A stretch of 21,520 nucleotides of DNA from DASYUM01 sp036001225 (GCA_036001225.1 DASYUM010000317.1:1-21520); one strand, 5' to 3'; positions 13,335 through 21,161 are shown, counted from the first letter of the stretch. Program-made: numbers and translations. The notes: a model not told the origin generated them from the letters alone.

Positions 13335-13946
13335 TCAGAGCAACGCGGCCAGGCGGTCCACGGCGTCGGCACTGCTGAAGTGCAGCACCCGGAGGCCGAG
13401 GCGAGCCGCTGCCTCGACGTTCGCCGCCTTGTCGTCGACGAAGAGGGCGTCGCCGGCGGCGATCTCGAGACGGTCGAGACAGAGCTGAAAGATCCGGGGG
13501 TCCGGCTTGCAGAGCCCGACCTGACTGGAGACGACGATCGCGTCGAAGGTCGCGTCCAGGGCCCGCTCGGCGCGCAGCCGGGCCACGACTTCCGGGATCC
13601 CGTTCGAGAGGAAGCCGGTCCGCCCCCCGCGCGCTTTGAAGGCGCGCGCGAGCGCCCAGACCTCCTCCCGGTAGTCGCTCCACGAGGCCACGTCCATCTC
13701 CACGAGCCAGTCGAGGGTCTCGCTACGGGTCGTGTCCCCCGGCTGGTGACCCAGCGCGAGCAGCACCCGACGCCAGTAATCGACGGCCGGTTGTCCTCCG
13801 TCGTACGGGAGGCGATGCTGCCAGTAGGCGGTCCGGAAGGCGTCGAGGGTGACCCGGAGGCGCGTCGCCATGGCTTCGACGCATGCCGGCCGCTGCGGGT
13901 GGGTCAGCACGTCACCGTAGTCGAGGATCAGGGCGCGCGGCGGCAT
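13335..13946 (-). CDS. HAD-superfamily hydrolase (subfamily IA-like)
   Basis: The 203-residue protein has the four HAD motifs. Motif I is LDYGDVLT with nucleophile Asp9; the usual Asp at +2 is Gly11, as in several phosphatase-like and dehalogenase-like subfamilies, while Asp12 follows. Motif II is Ser114 (FLSNG), motif III Lys147 (CKPDPRIF) and motif IV Asp171-Asp172 (LFVDDKAANVEAA). A cap of about 85 residues lies between motifs I and II. The ATG at 13946 is preferred over one at 13979, which would lie upstream of the predicted transcription start. It is divergent from the ABC transporter and co-directional with the oxygenase, 79 bp away. The substrate cannot be inferred. Confidence 0.85.
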   Translation of the reverse strand: MPPRALILDYGDVLTHPQRPACVEAMATRLRVTLDAFRTAYWQHRLPYDGGQPAVDYWRRVLLALGHQPGDTTRSETLDWLVEMDVASWSDYREEVWALARAFKARGGRTGFLSNGIPEVVARLRAERALDATFDAIVVSSQVGLCKPDPRIFQLCLDRLEIAAGDALFVDDKAANVEAAARLGLRVLHFSSADAVDRLAALL

Positions 13947-13979
13947 GGTGCTCGGTTCCTGAGCGACGCGCACCCTCAT

Positions 13980-14038
13980 AGCATATGCGCGCGACGGCCG
14001 CGGCTCAATTGACGCCCGTCGCGCCCCGATGCTAGAGT
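13980..14038. promoter_or_regulatory. Back-to-back divergent promoters, HAD gene / ABC transporter
   Basis: Minus strand: TTGAGC (14003-14008), 17 nt spacer, TATGCT (13980-13985) towards the HAD gene. Plus strand: TTGACG (14009-14014), 18 nt spacer, TAGAGT (14033-14038, with a TG one base upstream) towards the ABC genes. The two -35 hexamers touch within the palindrome TCAATTGA. Confidence 0.55.
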
Positions 14039-14113
14039 CCGGCTGCCTCGTCCGGCCGTCGGCCAGCGTGAGATCCCGAGGCACGTCCAGCCTGACTGAA
14101 CGGGAGCGAGTCT

Positions 14114-15085
14114 GTGGATGGAGGAAGCCGCGGTGGGCAGGCGAGCGTGACCTCGCCCGGCGTCCGCGCGGCCGCCCAGCCCGCCGCGCGGCCGCGGGTC
14201 GCCCGCCGGCGGGAACGCACCGCGACGGGTCTGGCCGCGACCTTCCTCGCCCCCACCCTCATCTCCCTGGCCGCCTTCACGTACTGGCCGCTCGTCCGCT
14301 CGGTCCTCGGCTCCTTCGAGCGCTGGAGTCTGGCCGCCCCCGGTTACGCGTGGGTCGGGCTCGACAACTATGCGGCCCTCCTGCGCGACCAGCTGTTCCG
14401 CCACGTCCTCGCCAACACGGCCCTGTACGTGGTGATCGAGGTGCCCCTGGCCGTGCTGGTCGGCCTGCTGGCCGCCATCGCCGTCAACGGCTCCGGCCGG
14501 CTGCGGCTCCTCGCCCGCGCGCTGATCTTCCACCCGGTCCTCCTGCCCACGGTGGCGGTCGCCGCCATCTGGCTCTTCCTCCTGAACCCGGTGTCGGGAC
14601 CGGTGGCCGACCTGGTGAGCCGCCTCTCGGGCTCGGCGCCGAACGTGCTCGGCGGGCCCCTGTCCGCGCTGGTCACCGTCGCCGTGGTGGCCGCCTACAA
14701 GAACTGCGGGCTCTACATGTTGTTCTTCCTGGCCGGCCTCCAGGCCATCCCGCGCGAGCTAGAGGACGCGGCGCGGGTCGAGGGCGCCACCGAGTGGCGC
14801 GTGTTCCGGCACGTCACCTGGCCGCTGCTGGGCCCCGTCGCCCTCTACGTGCTGATCACGGCGGTCCTCGACGGGCTGCGGAACGTCGATCACATCTTCG
14901 TGCTCACCCGCGGGGGGCCGGCCAACGCGACCAACGTGCTCCTGTACGAGACGTACCTGAAGGCCTTCGAGTTCTGGGACATCGGCCGCGCCTCCGCGCT
15001 CACGGTGATGCTGGTGGCCGTCCTCCTCGCCGTCGCCGCGCTGGCGATGCCGCGCCTGGAAAGGGGGGTTCACTACGAGGCGTGA
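14114..15085 (+). CDS. Carbohydrate-type ABC transporter permease (UgpA/MalF-like)
   Basis: The 323-residue inner-membrane permease of the CUT1 type has about six hydrophobic segments after a cytoplasmic Arg/Ala/Pro-rich N-terminus (residues 1-37). The ATPase-contact EAA loop is ELEDAARVEGATEWRVFRHV, followed by WPLL. The segment VLTRGGPANATNVLLYETYL is highly characteristic of UgpA/MalF proteins. A GTG at 14114 follows a GGAGCGAG site; an alternative GTG at 14147 would shorten the N-terminus by 11 residues. It heads the transporter operon and its end overlaps the likely start of the partner permease. Confidence 0.9.
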   Translation: MDGGSRGGQASVTSPGVRAAAQPAARPRVARRRERTATGLAATFLAPTLISLAAFTYWPLVRSVLGSFERWSLAAPGYAWVGLDNYAALLRDQLFRHVLANTALYVVIEVPLAVLVGLLAAIAVNGSGRLRLLARALIFHPVLLPTVAVAAIWLFLLNPVSGPVADLVSRLSGSAPNVLGGPLSALVTVAVVAAYKNCGLYMLFFLAGLQAIPRELEDAARVEGATEWRVFRHVTWPLLGPVALYVLITAVLDGLRNVDHIFVLTRGGPANATNVLLYETYLKAFEFWDIGRASALTVMLVAVLLAVAALAMPRLERGVHYEA

Positions 15086-15884
15086 TCGGCTCGCCGGGCT
15101 CGCCGCCGTCCTGAGTCTCCCGTTCCTGGGGACGGTGGTGTTTCTGGTCGTGGCCGCCCTCACGCCCCAGCGGGAGTTCGGGCAGGGGCGCTACTGGAGC
15201 TTTCCGCCGACGCTCGCCAACTTCGCGCTGGCCTGGGAGTCGGCCCCGTTCGTGGTGTACTACCGGAACACGGTCCTCTACTCCTTCGGGCTCCTCCTCG
15301 TGCAGCTCGTCACCGTCACCCTGGCCGGCTACGCCCTGGCTCGCCTGCGCTTTCCGGGCCGCCAGCTCGCCTTCTACCTGATCCTCCTCCAGCTGTTCCT
15401 GCCGCCGGTCGTGCTGATCCTCCCGAACTTCCTGACCCTCCGCTCGCTCGGCCTGGCCGATACCCTGGTCGGGCTGGCCCTGCCGTACGTGGGGAGCGCC
15501 TACGGCACCTTTCTCCTCCGGCAGGGCTTTCGGAGCGTCCCCCGCGAGTACGACGAGGCGGCCATGCTGGACGGCGCCGGCCCGCTGCGGACGCTCTGGT
15601 ACGTGCTGCTCCCGATGGTCCGCCCGCACCTGGCCGCCTTCTCGGTGGTCAGCGTGATTTACCACTGGAACGAATTCCTGTGGCCGCTGGTGGCGACCAC
15701 CAGCAACTCGGTGCGCGTCCTGGCGGTGGGGCTCCAGTCCTTCACCCGGGCCTCGGAGTCGGGCGCCGAGTGGGGGCTGATCTCGGCCGGGACGCTGATC
15801 GTCATCGCGCCCCTGATGCTGGTGTTCCTCTTGTTCCAGCGAGCGTTCATCTCCTCGTTCACCCAGTCGGGCCTCAAGGGCTGA
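15075..15884 (+). CDS. Carbohydrate-type ABC transporter permease (UgpE/MalG-like)
   Basis: The 269-residue partner permease carries an EAA loop (EYDEAAMLDGAGPLRTLWYV then LLPM) and the C-terminal QRAFISSFTQSGLKG ending typical of UgpE/MalG proteins. The start is unusual. Homology-like sequence (RRDRLAGLAAVLSLPFLGTV) that forms the first membrane helix begins at an ACG (15075-15077), 6 nt after AAGGGGGG. There is no ATG, GTG or TTG in this frame between the upstream stop and a GTG at 15135, which would cut the helix in half. I place the start at the ACG; a conservative annotation would use 15135. It overlaps the upstream permease by 11 nt. Confidence 0.88.
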   Translation, partial: TRRDRLAGLAAVLSLPFLGTVVFLVVAALTPQREFGQGRYWSFPPTLANFALAWESAPFVVYYRNTVLYSFGLLLVQLVTVTLAGYALARLRFPGRQLAFYLILLQLFLPPVVLILPNFLTLRSLGLADTLVGLALPYVGSAYGTFLLRQGFRSVPREYDEAAMLDGAGPLRTLWYVLLPMVRPHLAAFSVVSVIYHWNEFLWPLVATTSNSVRVLAVGLQSFTRASESGAEWGLISAGTLIVIAPLMLVFLLFQRAFISSFTQSGLKG

Positions 15885-15914
15885 GGCCCGCGCACTCCCG
15901 GAAGGAGGCAGACC

Positions 15915-17198
15915 ATGGCGCGACGGGTCCCCGTTCTGGTGCTGGCGCTGGCTGTCGTCGGCGCGCTCGCGATGCCGGCCGCGGCTCAGACCAAGCTCCA
16001 GTTCTACTACCCGGTGGGTGTGGCCGGACCGCTGGCCCGCATCATCGAGGGCTACGTCAAGGAGTTCAACCAGAGCCACCCCGCGATCCAGGTCGAGCCG
16101 GTGTTCTCCGGGAATTACACCGAGTCGTACTCCAAGATCCTGGCCGCCATCCGCGGCGGCAACCCGCCCGACACCGCGATCATGCTCTCCCAGAACCTGA
16201 ACGACATCCTCCAGCAGGACATCGTGGTGCCGCTGGACGAGTACATCCAGGCCGATGCCGCCCAGGTGAACATCCAGGATTTCTTCCCGGCCTTCATGCT
16301 GAACTCCCAGCAGGGCGGGAAGACGTGGTCGATCCCCTTCCAGCGCTCGACCCCCGTCATGTACTACAACAAGGAGGCGTTCAAGGAGGCCGGGCTCGAT
16401 CCCGCCAAGCCGCCCCAGAGCTGGACCGAGATGATCAGCATGGCCCAGAAGCTGACCAAGCGGGACGCGTCGGGGCGGGTGTCGCGGTGGGGGCTGGTCA
16501 TCCCGAGCGGCGGCACCGTGGATACCTGGCTCTTCGAGGCGCTGACCATCGCGGCCGGCGGCCTGCTCTACGACGCGAACAACAACTGCTGCAAGGTTCT
16601 GTTCAACACTCCGCCCGTGGAGGCGGCGCTCCAGCTCCTTCGCGACCTGGGCGGCAAGCACCAGGTCAGCCCGCCCGGTCCGATCGACTGGGGGACGGCG
16701 CCCAACGATTTCGCGGCCGGCAAGACGGCCATGATGTACCACTCGACCGGCTCCCTGACCTTCGTCCGCACCAACGCACCCTTCGAGTTCGGGACGGCCT
16801 TCCTACCCAAGAAGGAGCGGTTCGGGGCGCCGACCGGCGGCGGTAACTTCTACCTCTTCAAGGCGACGCCCCCCGATCGAAAGAAGGCCGCGTGGGAATT
16901 CGCCAAGTGGATGACCTCGACCGACCTGCTGGCCCGGTGGTCGATCGACTCCGGCTACGTGGCGCCGCGCAAGTCCTCGTGGGAGACGCCGCGCATGAAA
17001 GAGTACACCGCCAAGTATCCCCAGGCGTTGACCGCGCGTGACCAGCTCCCCTACGCGCTGGCCGAGCTGCCGGTGAAGAACATCATCGAGGTCAAGCGGG
17101 CGATCGTGAACGCATACCAGACGGCGCTGACGACCACCCAGCCGCTCAAGGAGATCCAGGCCGAGGGCCAGAAGCGGGTCGACGAGATCCTGAAGTAG
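15915..17198 (+). CDS. ABC transporter extracellular solute-binding protein (UgpB-like, family 1)
   Basis: The 427-residue periplasmic binding protein has a signal peptide (residues 1-25, ending AMPAAAQ). The mature start KLQFYYPVGVAG is followed by family-1 features: YVKEFNQSHPAIQVEPVFSG, ILAAIRGGNPPDTAIM, STPVMYYNKEAFKEAGLDP and FAAGKTAMMYHSTGSL. GGAGG (15902-15906) lies 8 nt before the ATG. It lies 30 nt downstream of the second permease. UgpB-like proteins bind glycerol-3-phosphate or oligosaccharides; the ligand here is not evident. No ATPase gene follows. Confidence 0.92.
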   Translation: MARRVPVLVLALAVVGALAMPAAAQTKLQFYYPVGVAGPLARIIEGYVKEFNQSHPAIQVEPVFSGNYTESYSKILAAIRGGNPPDTAIMLSQNLNDILQQDIVVPLDEYIQADAAQVNIQDFFPAFMLNSQQGGKTWSIPFQRSTPVMYYNKEAFKEAGLDPAKPPQSWTEMISMAQKLTKRDASGRVSRWGLVIPSGGTVDTWLFEALTIAAGGLLYDANNNCCKVLFNTPPVEAALQLLRDLGGKHQVSPPGPIDWGTAPNDFAAGKTAMMYHSTGSLTFVRTNAPFEFGTAFLPKKERFGAPTGGGNFYLFKATPPDRKKAAWEFAKWMTSTDLLARWSIDSGYVAPRKSSWETPRMKEYTAKYPQALTARDQLPYALAELPVKNIIEVKRAIVNAYQTALTTTQPLKEIQAEGQKRVDEILK

Positions 17199-17216
17199 GC
17201 CCTCCTGGCCGGGGGG

Positions 17217-17242
17217 CCACGGGCCGGATCCCGGGCCCGTGG
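17217..17242 (+). terminator. Hairpin after the ABC operon
   Basis: A perfect 9-bp G/C stem with an 8-nt loop, 18 nt past the stop codon at 17198. Lack of a following T-tract makes this a possible attenuating or mRNA-protecting structure and only a weak terminator candidate. Confidence 0.4.
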
Positions 17243-17368
17243 TCCGCCGGCCGCCCCGGCGCCGGTCGAGGAATCGCCGCCGCCGATGTTCGACACGCGG
17301 ACCAATCGGTGTCATCGATGCGCAGGCGATGCGCGCCCGAAATTCTGATCCGCGCGCGCAGTTGCCGC

Positions 17369-17397
17369 TTGCGTCCTCCGGGAACGACCGGTACAGT
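17369..17397 (+). promoter_or_regulatory. Putative promoter of the transglutaminase-tlpA pair
   Basis: TTGCGT and TACAGT with a 17-nt spacer, followed by a T-run. It lies 85 nt upstream of the ATG at 17483. Confidence 0.35.
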
Positions 17398-17482
17398 TTT
17401 TTGCGTGCTCGGTGACTCGCGTCGCTTCGTGAGGCGCGAGCGCTCTCGTCCGCGACTCACGTTCCCGGAAGGAGACCTGCCG

Positions 17483-18598
17483 ATGAACCGACGCACGTTC
17501 CTGAAGACCTCCACGACCTTCACCGCGGTCGCCGCGGCCTCGACGTGGTCGCGCGCCGCTCCTCCGGCTCGAGCCGACCAGAAGGAGTTCAACCCCCAGC
17601 CCGGAACGTGGCGGACGTTCGAGATCACGACCCGGGTCGAGGTGCTGCAGCCGACCGGAGTGACCCGCGTCTGGCTGCCCATCCCCGTCGTCAACGCGGA
17701 CTACCAGCGCACGCTGGGCGATCGGTGGTCGGGCAACGCCAGGGTCATGCAGGCGATCACGGAGGCGAGGTACGGCGCCGGCATGCTGTATGCCGAGTTC
17801 GCCGACGGCGAGACGGCGCCCGTCGTCGAGCTGACGAGCCGGGTTCGCACGCAGAGTCGAGCGCTCGACTGGTCGCGGAAGGTGGCCGTCGCCGAGGACC
17901 CGGCCATCCTGCGATCGTGGACGGAACCCACCGAGCTGATTCCGACCGACGGCATCGTCAAGAAGACGGCCGAGGAGATCACCCACGGCCAGACGACCGA
18001 CCTCGGCACGGTGAAGGCGGTCTACGACTGGATCCTCGCCAACACGTATCGCGAGCCCACGGTGCGGGGCTGTGGCGTGGGCGACATCAAGACCATGCTG
18101 GAGACCCGGAACTTCGGCGGCAAGTGCGGCGACATCAACGCCCTGTTCGTCGGTCTCGTGCGGGCGGTCGGTGTGCCGGCGCGCGACATCTATGGGATCC
18201 GGGTCGCGCCGTCGGCGTTCGGCTACAAGGCCCTCGGCGCGGGCAGCGCGACCATCAGCAAGGCGCAGCACTGCCGAGCCGAGGTCTTCCTGAGCGACTA
18301 CGGCTGGGTGGCGATGGATCCCGCCGACGTCGGCAAGGTCGCGCGCGAGGAGACCAGCGAGTGGCTGAAGATGGACCATCCCCTCGTGCAGGCGGTGCGG
18401 CCCAAGCTCTTCGGCGGCTGGGAGGGCAACTGGCTCGCCTTCAACACCGCGCACGACGTCGCCCTGCCGAACGCGACCAAGGGCGGTAGGCTCGGCTTCC
18501 TGATGTACCCGCAGGCGGAGACGGCCGAGGGGCGTCGGGACAGCCTCGATCCCGACAGTTTCAAGTACACGATCACGACCCGCGAACTCGCGGGATGA
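17483..18598 (+). CDS. Tat-exported transglutaminase-like protein
   Basis: The 371-residue protein has a twin-arginine leader (MNRRTFLKTS, then TFTAVAAAS; cleavage probably around residues 30-32, ARA|D). The C-terminal half has the bacterial transglutaminase-like core: Cys215 (GKCGDINALFVGLVRAVGVP), His263 (QHCRAEVFL) and Asp279 (YGWVAMDPAD), the Cys-His-Asp triad shared with papain-like proteases. The ATG follows GGAAGGAG. The TGA overlaps the ATG of the thioredoxin-like gene (ATGA), so the two are translationally coupled. Likely a periplasmic protease or amide-forming enzyme with a Cys nucleophile; a start at 17309 would bury the Tat motif. Confidence 0.88.
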   Translation: MNRRTFLKTSTTFTAVAAASTWSRAAPPARADQKEFNPQPGTWRTFEITTRVEVLQPTGVTRVWLPIPVVNADYQRTLGDRWSGNARVMQAITEARYGAGMLYAEFADGETAPVVELTSRVRTQSRALDWSRKVAVAEDPAILRSWTEPTELIPTDGIVKKTAEEITHGQTTDLGTVKAVYDWILANTYREPTVRGCGVGDIKTMLETRNFGGKCGDINALFVGLVRAVGVPARDIYGIRVAPSAFGYKALGAGSATISKAQHCRAEVFLSDYGWVAMDPADVGKVAREETSEWLKMDHPLVQAVRPKLFGGWEGNWLAFNTAHDVALPNATKGGRLGFLMYPQAETAEGRRDSLDPDSFKYTITTRELAG

Positions 18599-19125
18599 CC
18601 CGGACCGCCGCCCGGCGCGCCGTCGCGATGGCCGTCGTGGGCATCTGCGCGACGCTCGCCGTTCGCGCGGCCACGGCGGCCGAGGCCACGCGCTTCATCC
18701 CGTGGACGGACACGCCGCCGCCCGCCGTCGTCCTCAATGACCTCGCCGGCCGGCCGTCGGCGATGGCCGACTACCGCGGCAAGGTCGTCCTGGTCAGCTT
18801 CTGGGCGACGTGGTGCGAGTTCTGCCGCGAGCAGATGCTGGCCATGCAGCAGCTCAAGCAGCGGCTGGCCGGCCAGCCCTTCGAGATCGTCGCGGTGAAC
18901 TTCGCGGAGTCCCCCCCCAAGGTGCGGGAGTACGTCAAGAGCCTGGCGGTGGACTTCCCGGTCGTTCTGGATCCGAATCAGGACGCGGCCAAGGCTTGGC
19001 GCGTCCGCGTGTTGCCGGTGAGCTTCGTCGTCGCCGCGGATGGTCGGCCTCGCTACACGGTGGTCGGCGAGTTCGATTGGGCGAGCGACGAGGCGATCAA
19101 CACCCTCCGCCAGCTCCTCCCCTAG
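18595..19125 (+). CDS. TlpA/ResA-like periplasmic thioredoxin-family protein
   Basis: The 176-residue protein has a signal peptide or anchor (residues 1-29, ending ATAA) and a thioredoxin fold: KVVLVSFWATWCEFCREQML with redox Cys74 and Cys77 (WCEFC), EIVAVNFAE, and the cis-proline loop VRVLPVSFVV (Pro141). The AhpC/TSA-redoxin type insertion DFPVVLDPNQDAAKAW is characteristic of TlpA and ResA. It overlaps the transglutaminase-like gene by 4 nt, so a natural inference is that it keeps the active-site cysteine of that enzyme, or other periplasmic thiols, reduced. A hairpin repeat begins 3 nt after its stop. Confidence 0.88.
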   Translation: MTRTAARRAVAMAVVGICATLAVRAATAAEATRFIPWTDTPPPAVVLNDLAGRPSAMADYRGKVVLVSFWATWCEFCREQMLAMQQLKQRLAGQPFEIVAVNFAESPPKVREYVKSLAVDFPVVLDPNQDAAKAWRVRVLPVSFVVAADGRPRYTVVGEFDWASDEAINTLRQLLP

Positions 19126-19127
19126 CT

Positions 19128-19196
19128 CTTCGGGGGGGTCTCGGAAGACCCCCCCGATGCCCCCCCAGGATTGCGGCGGCGGAGCCGCCGCTCGGA
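19128..19196 (+). repeat. Double-hairpin palindromic repeat, copy 2
   Basis: A 69-bp near-identical inverse copy of 5237-5306. First hairpin: arms TCGGGGGGGTCT and complement around a CGGA loop. Then GATGCCCCCCCAGGATTGC and a second hairpin GCGGCGG/CCGCCGC, ending CTCGGAG. It begins 3 nt after the thioredoxin-like stop and runs in the same direction as the gene. Confidence 0.75.
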
Positions 19197-19335
19197 GCGA
19201 GCCGGCGGAACCGATCGAGCCCGGCTCTCGGCGCATGGTTACCTCGACAGCCCCATGCTCGGCGGCGGCCGACGCGTCGCCCTCGCCCTCACCGCATGCC
19301 CTAGGTAAAATCCACCGCTGACTGGTGGTGCTCCC

Positions 19336-19410
19336 CTCCGAGCGCGGGCTTTGCCCGCGCAACCTGACTTGGGGGAGGTCTCGGAGGGGGTGTTCCGACA
19401 CCCCCTCCGA
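19336..19410 (-). repeat. Double-hairpin palindromic repeat, divergent copy 3
   Basis: Same architecture in gene orientation: a first hairpin with arms TCGGAGGGGGTGT and complement around a CGGA loop, a C-rich spacer, GGTTGC, a second hairpin GCGCGGGC/GCCCGCGC with an AAA loop, ending CTCGGAG. Stem bases differ from copies 1 and 2 with pairing kept. It begins 3 nt after the dctM stop. On the plus strand the first hairpin is followed by ATTTT, so it may also terminate transcripts arriving from the convergent thioredoxin-like gene. Confidence 0.65.
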
Positions 19411-19413
19411 TTT

Positions 19414-20712
19414 TCAGCGCATCAGGCTCGGCAGCCACAGGCTGAGCCAGGGAAAGGCGATCAGGATCGCCAGGCGCAGGACGTCGGCCCACATGAACGG
19501 CAGCACGCCGCTGAACACCGTCCCGGTCGGCACCTGGGGGAGCAGGGTCTTGAGCACGAACATGTTCATCCCCACCGGCGGGCTGATCAGGCCGATCTCG
19601 ACCACGCACACGATGATGATGCCGAACCAGACCGGGTCGAACCCCAGGTGCACGATCACCGGGAAGAATACCGGCAGGGTGAGGAGCACCATCGACAGCT
19701 CCTCCATGGCGGTGCCGAGCACCACGTAGATCGCGGAGATCGCCGACACCACCAGGATCGGGTTCAGCTGGAACCGCGTGACGAACGCCTTGAGGTCGCT
19801 CGGCATCGTGGTGATGTTGACGAACTCCGCGAACATCAGGGCGCCGATCAGGATCAGGAACAGCATGGCCGTGGTGCGCGCGCTCTCGAGGAGGGCGGCG
19901 TAGAGGGTCCGCAACGTCAGCGCGCGGCGCCGCAGCGCGAAGACCATGGCCCCGAAGGCACCCATGCCCGCGCCCTCGGTGGCGGTGAAGAAGCCGCCGT
20001 AGATGCCGCCCATCACGAACAGGAACAGCGCCGCCACCGCCCACACGTCCCGGAGGGCGAGCCAGCGCTGGCGCCAGGTCGAGCGCTCGCCGGGCGGGCC
20101 GGAGGCCGGATCGCGCCAGGTCATGTACAGGACGGCGAAACAGAGCAGGATGGCGCCGAGGATCCCGGGCACGATGCCGGCCGCGAACAGCTTCCCGATG
20201 TTGGTCTCGGTGAAGACGCCGTAGATCACCATGATGGTGGACGGCGGGATCATGATGCCGAGGGTGCCGCCCCCGGCGATCACGCCGGCCGCCAGCCGAT
20301 CGGAGTAGCGGAAGCGCTTCATCGAGGGGTAGGCCACCTTGGCCATGGTGGCCGCGGTGGCGATGGAGGAGCCGCAGATGCCGCCGAAGCCGGCCGAGGC
20401 CCAGATGGTGGCCATGGCCAGCCCGCCGCGCAGGTGGCCGATGAACGTGTAGGCGGCCCGGAACAGCTCCTGCGACATGCCCGCCCGCGTCACGAAGTTG
20501 CCCATCAGGATGAACAGGGGCACCACCGACAGGGTGTAGTTGCGCCCGGTCTCGTAGACCTTGGTCTGGGTCATGGCGAACGCGACCGTCCAGTTCCAGT
20601 CGCGCATGTAGGCGTAGCCGACGACGCCGACGAGGCCCATCGCGAATGAGATGGGCACCCGCAGGCTGGCGATCAGCATCATCAGGGTGAGGCCGACCAG
20701 CCCCTCGATCAC
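19414..20712 (-). CDS. dctM: TRAP transporter large permease DctM
   Basis: The 432-residue large membrane subunit of a tripartite ATP-independent periplasmic transporter. Family marks are VPISFAMGLVGVVGY, VPLFILMGNFVTRAG, ASAGFGGICGSSIATAATM, GGGTLGIMIPPSTIMVIYG and GLISPPVGMNMFVLK, with about 12 hydrophobic segments. I chose the GTG at 20712 (VIEGLVGLTLMM), which overlaps the dctQ stop by 4 nt (GTGA), since the longer frame upstream is Arg-rich antisense of dctQ. It imports a carboxylate or similar anion with Na+ in concert with DctQ and DctP. A repeat copy follows its stop. Confidence 0.93.
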   Translation of the reverse strand: MIEGLVGLTLMMLIASLRVPISFAMGLVGVVGYAYMRDWNWTVAFAMTQTKVYETGRNYTLSVVPLFILMGNFVTRAGMSQELFRAAYTFIGHLRGGLAMATIWASAGFGGICGSSIATAATMAKVAYPSMKRFRYSDRLAAGVIAGGGTLGIMIPPSTIMVIYGVFTETNIGKLFAAGIVPGILGAILLCFAVLYMTWRDPASGPPGERSTWRQRWLALRDVWAVAALFLFVMGGIYGGFFTATEGAGMGAFGAMVFALRRRALTLRTLYAALLESARTTAMLFLILIGALMFAEFVNITTMPSDLKAFVTRFQLNPILVVSAISAIYVVLGTAMEELSMVLLTLPVFFPVIVHLGFDPVWFGIIIVCVVEIGLISPPVGMNMFVLKTLLPQVPTGTVFSGVLPFMWADVLRLAILIAFPWLSLWLPSLMR

Positions 20713-21161
20713 CGCCCCGGCACCGCCTTGTACAGGTGGATCACGCCGGCCAGCCCGATCATGACCGCCATGAAGTAGACGAAGGGGCCGTACACGATGC
20801 GCAGCACGTCGGTGGCGTCGCGGTAGGCCCAGATCCGGTCGGCCTTGAGCCAGACCAGCCAGGCGAGCCCGAACATGACCGCCGCGCACACCACGTGGAC
20901 CGCGCGCTGGAGCCGGAGCTGCGCGCCCCCGCCGAGCAGGCGGTCGATGAAGTCCATGAGCGCGTGCTCGTCGGCGTACGACACCAGCGGCAGCCCGGCG
21001 AAGATCAGCACCACCAGCATCAGCTCGGTCACCTCGAAGGCGCCCCGCAGCGGGCGGCTGAAGACGTAGCGGGCGACCACGTCCACGACGGTGAGGAGCA
21101 TCATGGCGAGGAGGATGGCCGACGCGGCGACGCCGAGAATCGCCTCGGCGTGCCGCTTCAT
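20709..21161 (-). CDS. dctQ: TRAP transporter small permease DctQ
   Basis: The 150-residue membrane protein has four hydrophobic segments. It shows the DctQ signatures VVDVVARYVFSRPLRGAFEV then TELMLVVLIF (the R-Y-x-F...E-L pattern) and YADEHALMDF. The ATG at 21161 follows AAGGGGGG. A longer frame to 21263 crosses a G-rich hairpin and is not credible. It is coupled to dctM by a 4-nt overlap and lies 98 bp after dctP. Confidence 0.92.
   Translation of the reverse strand: MKRHAEAILGVAASAILLAMMLLTVVDVVARYVFSRPLRGAFEVTELMLVVLIFAGLPLVSYADEHALMDFIDRLLGGGAQLRLQRAVHVVCAAVMFGLAWLVWLKADRIWAYRDATDVLRIVYGPFVYFMAVMIGLAGVIHLYKAVPGR

Larger units (their letters stand above)
17199..17482. other. Intergenic region with hairpin and putative promoter
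   Basis: A stable hairpin (CCACGGGCC, 8-nt loop, GGCCCGTGG; 17217-17242) lies 18 nt after the binding-protein stop and may end or protect the ABC transcript, though no T-run follows. Downstream, TTGCGT (17369-17374), 17 nt, TACAGT (17392-17397) forms a plausible promoter for the transglutaminase-like gene. No coding sequence is convincing. Confidence 0.5.
19126..19413. other. Convergent intergenic region with two repeat copies
   Basis: This lies between the stop of the thioredoxin-like gene (+) and the stop of dctM (-). It holds repeat copies 2 and 3, one near each gene end, and a small hairpin (CCACC/GGTGG, 19312-19328) between them. No coding signal is seen. Confidence 0.6.

Noticed and set aside
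15000..16742. Long minus-strand open frame over the ABC genes
   Set aside because: Antisense shadow of permease and binding-protein genes, with no recognisable motif.
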